From Faecalimonas sp. (lineage in GTDB: Bacteria; Bacillota; Clostridia; Lachnospirales; Lachnospiraceae), in NCBI GenBank assembly GCA_020024645.1, contig JAHHTN010000100.1:1-5356 (forward strand): a stretch of DNA of 5,356 nucleotides, read 5' to 3'. Of the stretch, positions 1 to 5,356 are shown piece after piece. Positions within the stretch are counted from its first letter, which is position 1; each line of letters starts with the position of its first letter. The translations under genes were made by a program, and so were the position numbers. Under the pieces are notes generated by a model that worked only from the letters and a program-made list of their open reading frames with translations, made no database searches and was not told where the DNA came from.

Positions 1-55
1 CCTTATGAAGTTTTCTTTGGTGTGGTGTTGCACTTGACTTGACAATTCAAGACCA
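1..55 (+). repeat. Left copy of a 55-bp perfect terminal inverted repeat
   Basis: The first 55 bases (starting CCTTATGAAG, ending CAATTCAAGACCA) are the exact reverse complement of the last 55 bases of the window. Identity stops at position 56 (A here; the other arm would require T). The inner part holds CTTGA twice in tandem (33-42) and an internal palindrome CTTGA-CAAT-TCAAG (38-51), a plausible protein-binding core. The sequence does not resemble the usual IS150-group IS3 end, so it probably does not belong to the IS3 remnant next to it. The core GTTGCACTT..GACAATTCAAG faintly recalls ends of some IS30-family elements; that is memory only. The repeat touches the window edge, so its true outer limit is unknown. 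Confidence 0.95.
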
Positions 56-61
56 AAAGGA

Positions 62-408
62 ATACCAAATAAGAAATACACGCAAGAATTTAAGAAACTG
101 GTAGTGGAAACTATGAGGAAAGAAAAGCTCAGCTGCACAGAAATAGCTGAGAGATTTGGAATCGCCACAAGCGAGTGCAGGACTGGGAACGAATCTATCT
201 GAGCGAAGGCCCAGAAGGCTTTGATATTGAGCAACGGGGTCGAGCATCTGCAGGCCGTTCTCATAAGATTTCCAAGGATGCAGAAGAAGATTTTATTGCA
301 GAAAATCATCGTCTGTGTGCGGAGGTAGCCTACTTGAAAAATTTGCAAGTCTTAGTTTTGGAATGAAAGCGACACCAGCAGAAAAAACGCAGGTAGTCCA
401 AAATCTAA
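62..408 (+). pseudogene. Broken IS3-family orfA (transposase N-terminal helix-turn-helix protein)
   Basis: Frame 62-202 reads PNKKYTQEFKKLVVETMRKE and continues through LSCTEIAERFGIA, a typical IS3 orfA helix-turn-helix start. The expected ATG is ATA (62-64). Around 163-172 the frame shifts, consistent with loss of about 4 bases between GIA and KRVQDWERIY, and the old frame ends at TGA 200-202. The protein resumes in the frame of position 175 as VQDWERIYLSEGPEGFDIE, then ENHRLCAEVAYLKNLQ, the coiled-coil (leucine-zipper-like) region used for multimerisation. TGA 364-366 and TAG 394-396 interrupt the basic tail KRHQQKKRR; TAA 406-408 looks like the original stop. In an intact element this protein binds the IS ends and is fused to OrfB by -1 frameshifting; an A-run at 382-387 lies where that would happen. 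This copy makes no functional product. Confidence 0.9.
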
Positions 409-1218
409 GGTGAGAATTATCATTATCTCTTCTGCTTGTAATCGCTCAACTGCCTCGTGCAACCTTCTATTACCACCTAAAGCAAATGGAGAGTGTTGAT
501 AAATACGAGACAGCAAAAGCAGAATTATTTACCATGGAAACAGGGGTGGATATGGATAATCGCTGTATTACAGAAAAACTGCACCATCGAAAAATCCATC
601 TGAATCACAAGACAGTTCAGCGGTTAATGAAGCTAATAGGGCTTGTTTGCCGTGTTCGTATGAAAAATATCGTTTTTACAAAGGCGAGGTCGGGAAGATT
701 ACCCCAATCTCCTGCAACGGGACTTTCATGCAGATAACCCAAACCAGAAGTGGGTTACGGATGTGACCAAATTCAGTTTGTTTGGAGAAAAACTATATCT
801 TTCACCGATTCTTGATTTGTACAGCCATGACCTGGTCAGCTACACGATTTCGGACAGATCTATTCTCAGCATGGTGACCTCTATGTTGGACAAGGCGTTT
901 GAACAAATACCCAATCAAACCAATTTGATTCTTCACTCAGACCAGGGCTGGCATTACCAGCACAAGCAATACCAATGAATGCTCAGAAACAAGGGTGTTC
1001 GGTAGAACATGAGCCGCAAGGGGAACTGTCTGGACAACGCTGTCATTGAAAACTTCTTCAGTCTACTGAAAAGCGAACTGCTTTACCTACAAGAATTTAA
1101 ATCTATGGAACACCTCAAGGCAGAGTTGATTGAGTATTTAGATTACTACAATAACAAAAGAATTAAGGCAAAATTAAAGGGCTTGAACTGTTTTTTAAAA
1201 TATTGTCTAACTTTTTGA
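393..1218 (+). pseudogene. Broken IS3-family orfB (DDE transposase catalytic domain, rve fold)
   Basis: Recognisable IS3 OrfB blocks occur in order but in shifting frames: VVQNLR at 393, TGA 411-413, AQLPRATFYYHLKQME ending about 488, an IYHGNRGGYG block in another frame (526-555) followed by TAA, ITEKLHHRKIHLNHKTVQRL back in the first frame (567-626), KYRFYKGEVGKI after an A-run slip at about 663-667, then NLLQRDFHADNPNQKWVTDV in a third frame. That frame runs to 1218 with TGA 976-978 and TAG 1003-1005 in place of glutamines. All three catalytic acidic codons survive: Asp in WVTDVT (760-762), Asp in HSDQG (940-942), Glu in NAVIENFF (1048-1050), the last two 35 residues apart. After KAKLKGL the usual C-terminal tail is missing and the frame runs into the IS right end. 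Clearly inactive. Confidence 0.92.
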
Positions 1219-1228
1219 GTCCACTTCA
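1199..1228 (+). repeat. Probable right end (IRR) of the IS3 relic
   Basis: TATTGTCTAACTTTTTGAGT followed by CCACTTCA looks like the right terminal repeat of IS150-group IS3 elements, in which a TGTCTAACTTTTTGGGGTCA-like sequence ends in CA just after orfB. It overlaps the tail of the broken orfB frame (stop 1216-1218). It gives the likely boundary between the relic and the following AT-rich leader of the defence-like genes. No inverted partner is found at the left end. Family resemblance is from memory; comparison with ISfinder ends would settle it. Confidence 0.6.
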
Positions 1229-1291
1229 TATCCTCCCTGCTGCTTTCTTATACTGTTCTTCTAATTATTCTAAATAAATCTGAATTAAACA

Positions 1292-1320
1292 TTGAAAAAG
1301 CAGTCGAAATAAAGTATGAT
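1292..1320 (+). promoter_or_regulatory. Sigma-A-type promoter for the DUF262 gene pair
   Basis: TTGAAA (1292-1297) and TATGAT (1315-1320) are separated by exactly 17 bases; each matches the -35 or -10 consensus at 5 of 6 positions. The expected transcript start is near 1327, giving a leader of about 138 bases before the ATG at 1465. The promoter lies downstream of the IS3 relic's right end, so the cargo pair appears to have its own promoter and not to depend on the IS. The remaining intergenic DNA (1229-1464) is AT-rich with no gene, and I see no clear operator, riboswitch or terminator in it; only short, weak hairpins occur (e.g. AAAC/GTTT around 1370-1385). Confidence 0.6.
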
Positions 1321-1451
1321 ATATTTGCTTATTTGTATCTATTCAGACACCAATATTACATTATCCTAAAACATGTAAGAGGTTTCAACTATTAAGGTTC
1401 AATTTTTACTTATCCCATATGAAATCAATTTATTTTGCTTGGATATGCAAA

Positions 1452-1458
1452 GAAAGGA
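1452..1458 (+). promoter_or_regulatory. Ribosome binding site of the first DUF262 gene
   Basis: GAAAGGA sits 6 bases before the ATG at 1465, a near-ideal Firmicute Shine-Dalgarno spacing. It supports this ATG as the start; the conserved DUF262 motif IPAYQRGYRW begins only 18 residues further on, so a later start would damage the domain. Confidence 0.8.
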
Positions 1459-1464
1459 TAAAAC

Positions 1465-3162
1465 ATGAATAGTGTAGAATTAAAAACCTTAAATGAATTG
1501 TCACAATTTTCTTTCTATATTCCTGCTTATCAGCGTGGCTATAGGTGGACAGAACAAGAAGTAAGAGATTTATTAAATGACATTAATGAATTTATACCTC
1601 GGGAAATCAAAGATACAGAAAATAAAACCTGGTATTGCTTGCAGCCTATAGTCGTTAAGCAGAGAGCAGAAAATGAGTATGAAGTTATAGATGGTCAGCA
1701 AAGACTGACTACGATATATTTAATGCTCTACTACTTAAACCAAGATTTCGTTGAGAAAAAAAGAGATAAAGTATTTACTATAAATTATCAAACTCGGGAA
1801 GATTCCAAGACTTTTTTACTGCATCCGGAAACCGAAAATAATAATTGCATAGATTTTTTCTATATTCACAATGCATATTTAGCTATCGAAAAATGGTTTG
1901 AGCAAAAGGAAGATGATTCCTTTTTTGATAAAAATGACTATCGTTCCAAACTGAAGTTCCACACAAAAGTTATTTGGTATAAAACGATAGAAGAAAATCC
2001 GATACAAGTATTTACACGGTTAAACATTGGCAAAATTAGTCTTACTAACGCAGAGCTAATTAAAGCTTTATTTCTGAATAGTTCTAATTTCAGGTCAACT
2101 AATGCAGAAAGAATGCGTTTACGACAAATTGAGATTGCAAATGAGTGGGACGGAATTGAAACCTCTTTTCAAAACAATAAATTTTGGTATTTTTTAAGTG
2201 ATGATCAGAGAGAAGACAATAGAATAGAATATATTTTTAATTTGATGAATGATTCAGGGGATTACGACTCTTATTCTACATTCAGATTTTTTAATACCAA
2301 ACTCTGCGGAAAAACCGAAGAGGATATGAATCAATATTGGGAAGCAATACAAGCATATTATCAGAGGTTTAACGAATGGTTTAGCGACAGAGAACTCTAT
2401 CATAAAATAGGATTCATTCTTACGGCAAAAATCGCAAATGTTCGTGAATTGTATGATAAATCATCAGCGCTCAAAAAAAGCGAATTTCTCCTCTATATTG
2501 ATTCAGTAATAAAACATCACTTTAGATATACAAACTTGTTTGACTTGGATTATGAAAATAAGAAAACGAAAAGTGTATTGCTCTTATATAATATACTAAC
2601 CATGCTACAAAATGAGCATGATGCATCTTATTTCCCCTTTGATGACTATAAGTTAAATAAATGGAATATTGAACATATTGCTTCCCGTAAGGATTCTGAC
2701 TCTATTCCACCAGCAAATAGAGAAGATTGGCTTTCTGATGTAAAATGCTATATCGATACAGAACAACCAGAAGGGCCGGAATTGATCGCTAAGATAGATG
2801 ATATGATTTCTCGTAAATCATATGAAAATGATGATGATTTTTCACCACTATTTGAGACGGTAACAACACATTTTAACAAATACATGGATGCTTCTGACAG
2901 TATTGATGGGATCACGAATTTAGCATTATTAGACGAAAAGACCAATAAAGGATATAAAAACGCAGTCTTTCCTTTAAAAAGAAAGTTTATAATCGAGCTA
3001 GATAAATCAGGCGGATTTGTTCCTGTGTGTACGAAAAATGTTTTCTTGAAATATTTTAGCGATTATCCCCCTAAAATCTCATTTTGGACACAAGAAGACA
3101 GAGAAAAATACGAACAAGACTTAGTTCGTGTTTTAAGTGGTTACTTAGAGGTAGATAAATAA
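1465..3162 (+). CDS. DUF262 + DUF1524 protein, GmrSD/SspE-like modification-dependent nuclease
   Basis: The 565-residue protein has the two-module layout of GmrSD-type restriction enzymes. N-terminal DUF262 (GmrS-like): IPAYQRGYRW at 19-28, the nucleotide-binding motif DGQQRLTT at 76-83, and the conserved FTRLNIGKISLTNAELIKA at 183-201. A central, mostly helical region (about 205-390) follows. The C-terminal DUF1524 HNH module (GmrD-like) has WNIEHIASRKD at 400-410, with His404 the likely catalytic or general-base residue, then NLALLDEKTN at 485-494, Asn499 and the basic FPLKRK at 502-507. No signal peptide or membrane segment is seen, so it is cytoplasmic. In the family, DUF262 senses or hydrolyses nucleotide and gates DNA cleavage by the HNH domain on modified phage DNA. 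Here the substrate is unknown. The stop overlaps the next gene's ATG (TAATG). Domain calls are firm; a defence role is inference. Confidence 0.9.
   Translation: MNSVELKTLNELSQFSFYIPAYQRGYRWTEQEVRDLLNDINEFIPREIKDTENKTWYCLQPIVVKQRAENEYEVIDGQQRLTTIYLMLYYLNQDFVEKKRDKVFTINYQTREDSKTFLLHPETENNNCIDFFYIHNAYLAIEKWFEQKEDDSFFDKNDYRSKLKFHTKVIWYKTIEENPIQVFTRLNIGKISLTNAELIKALFLNSSNFRSTNAERMRLRQIEIANEWDGIETSFQNNKFWYFLSDDQREDNRIEYIFNLMNDSGDYDSYSTFRFFNTKLCGKTEEDMNQYWEAIQAYYQRFNEWFSDRELYHKIGFILTAKIANVRELYDKSSALKKSEFLLYIDSVIKHHFRYTNLFDLDYENKKTKSVLLLYNILTMLQNEHDASYFPFDDYKLNKWNIEHIASRKDSDSIPPANREDWLSDVKCYIDTEQPEGPELIAKIDDMISRKSYENDDDFSPLFETVTTHFNKYMDASDSIDGITNLALLDEKTNKGYKNAVFPLKRKFIIELDKSGGFVPVCTKNVFLKYFSDYPPKISFWTQEDREKYEQDLVRVLSGYLEVDK
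3147..3151 (+). promoter_or_regulatory. Probable ribosome binding site of the second DUF262 gene, inside the first gene
   Basis: AGAGG lies 10 bases before the ATG at 3162, a somewhat long spacing, within the last codons of the upstream gene. With the TAATG stop/start overlap this suggests that translation of the second protein depends partly on ribosomes finishing the first, keeping the two proteins in balance. Confidence 0.45.
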
Positions 3163-5135
3163 TGAGTAATGATGTGTTTTCCTTTTATGAATTAGTGCAA
3201 AAATATACGGTCAAAATACCTATTATCCAACGAGACTATGCTCAAGGTAGAAGACAAAATTTGCAGATTTGCGAAAATTTTCTTAAAGCGTTAAAAGAGA
3301 GTATCCTCAGTAAAAATCAAATCAATTTGGATTTTATTTACGGAAATGTTGACGATGGCATTTTTTTACCGCTTGATGGGCAGCAAAGACTTACAACATT
3401 ATTTCTCCTGCATTGGTATGCATATGTAAAAGAAGGAAAAGGTAATGAAGTAAGAACCGTATTAAAAAAATTCTCATATGAAACAAGACTTTCTTCTCGT
3501 CGCTTTTGTGAAGCACTATTAGATAACCCTATTTGTTCGGATTCTTCATACGAGTCTATTGGTGCACAAATTCAAGATTCAAAATGGTTTTATATTTCTT
3601 GGAAAAATGATTCTACAATAAGGTCGATGCTGAGATCGATAGATCTAATTCACGAAACCTTTAAAGATATAGATAATATTTGGGAATCATTAACCGATAA
3701 GAGAACGGTCGTATTTCACCTGCTCATACTTGAAGATTTTGGCTTATCTGATGACTTATATATTAAAATGAATGCTCGAGGTCGTTTGCTAACACCTTTT
3801 GAAAATTTCAAAGCCGAAATTCAAGACAAGTCTGATAAGGGAAATTGGGAAAACGACCAAGAAGAATTTTCAAAATTTTGCTACAAGATTGATGGAGACT
3901 GGACTCAGTTTTTGTGGGATGGTTTTAGAAAAAATAATTCTGTCGATAATGCCCACATGAACTTGATTACGACTATCGTTATGGCAAAACTTTCCACAGG
4001 GCAATTATTAAAAGGCTCTGAAAGAATTGACACCATACGGAAACTAAATGATAACAATTCAGACAGAGATTTAATCAGGTATATAGATCAAGATACCTTT
4101 GATTATATTTATAAAGTATATAATTTATACTGCAAACTTTTTAATACCCATGCTATCCCAACGTTAAATATAGTTTTATGGAGACATGAACCCGACCAAT
4201 GCTTACTTAATCAGATTTTAGTCGGAATCAACACTTCATATACTCATAAAGTCTTGTTTTTTGCCCAGACTGAATATCTGCTGAAAAATACTGAAATTAG
4301 ACAAGACAAGTTTGAAGAATGGATGAGGGTTATTAGAAATATTGTGTCCCGAGCTGACCTGACGGCAGATGGCAAGAGAAGCGATATTATTCGAAGCCCC
4401 GAAACATTTTATGGTGCCATCAATCTTATTAACGAATTAGCAAATGGTTGCACTGATATTTATTCTTATTTAAGTAGCAATACAATAGCCTCCTCTTTTG
4501 CTCGTGAACAAGTTAGAGAAGAAATACTTAAGGCTAAGATTCTTGAGCTACATCCAGAATATAAACAGCTTATATTCAAAACAGAAGATAATGAACTCTT
4601 AAGAGGAAGAATAACATTTGCTTTAGAGTGTGCTGGTTATAAAAGTAAAATCGAGCAAATTGATTTCAATCTATTATCTCAAGTCCAAACAGTATTTGAT
4701 ACATACTTTAATAAGGAATTAGATAGCGGAAATCTTGAGTTTGATAAACTTAGACGAGCGATGCTTACTATAAAAGTAAGAAATAAGTATTGTTATTATA
4801 ATTATTGGTGGTCATTCTGGTATGCGGGAAATGCAGAAAAGAGAAAACTATTCCCGTTATTTAGAGAGATTGAATACTTTATTGGTTCAGATGAATTCAA
4901 ACCTTATTTTAGGGAACTGATCAACCAGTTGCTAACAAAAAATTATGATGAAATCATTTCAAATTTCAGCAAACCTCAAGACATGGAAAATTGGCAGTAT
5001 CGTCTTATAAAAGAAGCAGACTTACTATTTGATTGTAGCACAAAATACATTGCAATAACCGAAGATCATAAGTCTTGTTATTTGCTAAAAGGTAAGCGCC
5101 CATCAGATACTTCCGGCAGTAAACTTATTCAATAA
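3162..5135 (+). CDS. Stand-alone DUF262 protein with large C-terminal region of unknown function
   Basis: The 657-residue protein begins with a DUF262 domain of a different subfamily from its neighbour: IPIIQRDYAQGR at 19-30, LDFIYG at 56-61, PLDGQQRLTTLFLL at 70-83, and LYIKMNARGRLLTPFENFKA at 199-218. The DGQQR motif is intact, so nucleotide binding or hydrolysis is plausible. No EHI/HNH motif like that of DUF1524 is visible in the remaining 400 or so residues, which are soluble and charged, with an aromatic cluster (YCYYNYWWSFWY, 543-554) and a conserved-looking NWQYRLIKE at 610-618. No signal peptide or membrane helix. It is the second gene of a coupled pair and is probably a partner, sensor or regulator of the upstream HNH protein; this is inferred from arrangement. 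The TAA at 5133-5135 may be a nonsense mutation, since 41 sense codons follow in frame. Confidence 0.85.
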   Translation: MSNDVFSFYELVQKYTVKIPIIQRDYAQGRRQNLQICENFLKALKESILSKNQINLDFIYGNVDDGIFLPLDGQQRLTTLFLLHWYAYVKEGKGNEVRTVLKKFSYETRLSSRRFCEALLDNPICSDSSYESIGAQIQDSKWFYISWKNDSTIRSMLRSIDLIHETFKDIDNIWESLTDKRTVVFHLLILEDFGLSDDLYIKMNARGRLLTPFENFKAEIQDKSDKGNWENDQEEFSKFCYKIDGDWTQFLWDGFRKNNSVDNAHMNLITTIVMAKLSTGQLLKGSERIDTIRKLNDNNSDRDLIRYIDQDTFDYIYKVYNLYCKLFNTHAIPTLNIVLWRHEPDQCLLNQILVGINTSYTHKVLFFAQTEYLLKNTEIRQDKFEEWMRVIRNIVSRADLTADGKRSDIIRSPETFYGAINLINELANGCTDIYSYLSSNTIASSFAREQVREEILKAKILELHPEYKQLIFKTEDNELLRGRITFALECAGYKSKIEQIDFNLLSQVQTVFDTYFNKELDSGNLEFDKLRRAMLTIKVRNKYCYYNYWWSFWYAGNAEKRKLFPLFREIEYFIGSDEFKPYFRELINQLLTKNYDEIISNFSKPQDMENWQYRLIKEADLLFDCSTKYIAITEDHKSCYLLKGKRPSDTSGSKLIQ

Positions 5136-5301
5136 GTAGTATGCAATTATGAAAAGCAGTGGGAAGGAATATCGACTCACGGCTTTCTCTCTATATCGAT
5201 TAACAATTCTCCGAAATCGTCAGGATCAAACCTTATAGAATGTATTTTTAAAGAAGTGTAGAATTCGACAAATTGTATCTGCCAGAAAGTGAGGCTTTTT
5301 A
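5136..5301 (+). pseudogene. Possible decayed coding tail, truncated by the right repeat
   Basis: No intact gene is present. In the frame of the upstream gene, 41 sense codons follow its TAA (5136-5258; begins VVCNYEKQWEG, ends LIECIFKEV) before TAG 5259-5261. Directly after, another frame (5261-5301) reads EFDKLYLPESEAFYGLE, protein-like in character, and continues into the repeat. This would fit a longer ancestral C-terminus of the DUF262 gene (or a lost third gene) broken by a C-to-T nonsense change, a frameshift near 5255-5260, and the repeat. The alternative is plain intergenic DNA. I see no convincing terminator: AAAG-TGAGG-CTTT with following T residues (about 5286-5299) has only a 4-bp stem. 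Confidence 0.3.
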
Positions 5302-5356
5302 TGGTCTTGAATTGTCAAGTCAAGTGCAACACCACACCAAAGAAAACTTCATAAGG
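5302..5356 (-). repeat. Right copy of the 55-bp perfect terminal inverted repeat
   Basis: Starts TGGTCTTGAATTGTC and ends AACTTCATAAGG. It is the exact reverse complement of positions 1-55, with no mismatch over 55 bases. The inner palindrome lies at 5306-5319. Reading outward, the copy finishes in TAAGG, which could be the start of a Shine-Dalgarno sequence for a gene beyond the window, as if the repeat were the left end of an IS whose transposase is read outward. That is speculative. A reading frame in the sequence just inside (5261-5301) runs straight into this repeat, which suggests the repeat was inserted into coding sequence. Confidence 0.95.

Larger units (their letters stand above)
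56..1228 (+). mobile_element. Degenerate IS3-family (IS150-like) insertion sequence, left end missing
   Basis: This stretch keeps the orfA/orfB layout of an IS3-family element, with orfB in the -1 frame relative to orfA, and about the usual IS3 size. A sequence resembling the IS150-group right end, TTGTCTAACTTTTTGAGTCC ending in ACTTCA, lies at about 1203-1228, directly after the orfB remnant. The matching left end (expected as TGAAGT..CAAAAAGTTAGACA) is absent, because the 55-bp repeat lies only 6 bases before the former orfA start. Base composition is visibly less AT-rich than in the two downstream genes, as expected for DNA of separate origin. The element is inactive: the start codon is lost and there are multiple frameshifts and stops. 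Confidence 0.85.
1..5356. mobile_element. Candidate mobile cassette: inverted repeats around an IS3 relic and a GmrSD-like gene pair
   Basis: Perfect inverted repeats enclose a dead transposase and two intact, unrelated cargo genes with their own promoter. This fits the transporter-IS or mobile-insertion-cassette pattern, in which IS ends carry passenger genes and move in trans. It fits equally well two inverted copies of a longer IS that happen to flank the region, because no target-site duplication can be checked here and the repeat may continue outward. The only transposase inside cannot be functional and seems to have had different ends. Confidence refers to the element being mobile as a unit; the repeats themselves are certain. 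Confidence 0.35.

Noticed and set aside
47..247. 66-codon open frame on the - strand
   Set aside because: It lies antisense to the orfA remnant, overlaps the terminal repeat, has no ribosome binding site and resembles no family I know; it is a shadow frame.
381..388. A-rich slippery site for IS3-type programmed -1 frameshifting
   Set aside because: The A-run is in the right place, but the zero frame reads AAA AAA CGC and does not fit the standard A AAA AAG phase; in a dead element it has no functional meaning.
1223..1230. ACTTCATA at the IS3 right end is shared with the outer part of the terminal repeat (5346-5353, and inverted at 4-11)
   Set aside because: Only 8 bases match and the flanking sequence differs; a chance match of this size is likely, so it does not show that the 55-bp repeat is an IS3 end.
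2748..2945. 65-codon open frame on the - strand
   Set aside because: It lies wholly inside and antisense to the HNH-encoding part of the first DUF262 gene, whose + strand frame is well supported.
1465..5135. Classical restriction-modification, BREX, Ssp or Dnd system
   Set aside because: No methyltransferase, BREX component, or DNA phosphorothioation gene (dnd or ssp type) is present in the window; only the DUF262/DUF1524 modules are seen.
5149..5238. Short + strand frame starting ATGAAAAGCAGTGGG (about 29 codons)
   Set aside because: No ribosome binding site, no recognisable domain, and it competes with the longer in-frame continuation of the upstream gene.
5286..5299. Hairpin-plus-T-run terminator after the second gene
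   Set aside because: The stem is only 4 base pairs (AAAG/CTTT) with no GC-rich part, so it is too weak to call.

Overview
The window reads as accessory DNA from a low-GC Firmicute, most likely a gut clostridium (Lachnospiraceae or Oscillospiraceae type). This is inferred from the AT-rich coding style of the two large genes, the AAAGGA-type ribosome binding site, and an IS3-family transposase of a kind I recall from such bacteria. No rRNA, tRNA, CRISPR array or core gene is present to fix the taxonomy.

Layout. The first and last 55 bases (1-55 and 5302-5356) are perfect inverted copies of each other. Inside the left copy lies a decayed IS3-family insertion sequence (56-1228). Its orfA and orfB are broken by a lost start codon, several frameshifts and nonsense codons, although the codons for the DD(35)E catalytic triad survive. 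It appears to keep its own right end at about 1199-1228 but has lost its left end to the terminal repeat. An AT-rich intergenic stretch (1229-1464) follows and contains a good sigma-A-type promoter. Then come two large intact genes on the + strand joined by a TAATG stop/start overlap: a 565-residue DUF262 + DUF1524 protein (1465-3162) and a 657-residue DUF262 protein without a visible HNH motif (3162-5135). The stretch 5136-5301 has no intact gene but looks like decayed coding sequence, cut off by the right repeat.

How it may work. DUF262 (ParB/sulfiredoxin-like fold, DGQQR motif) and DUF1524 (HNH nuclease) are the two modules of GmrSD, SspE and BrxU, which restrict phage DNA in a modification-dependent way. 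Here one gene has both modules and a translationally coupled partner has a second, divergent DUF262 plus about 400 residues of unassigned sequence. No methyltransferase or other DNA-modification gene is visible. The best reading is a two-protein, type IV-like anti-phage restriction system. Cooperation between the two proteins is inferred from gene arrangement and has not been shown.

The main open question is the terminal repeat. It could be the true ends of a mobile cassette carrying a defence pair (mobilised in trans, since the only transposase here is dead), or the inner edges of two inverted copies of a longer insertion sequence lying outside the window. Exactly 55 bases of identity at both edges is also what a k=55 de Bruijn assembly gives when a contig ends at the same repeat on both sides.
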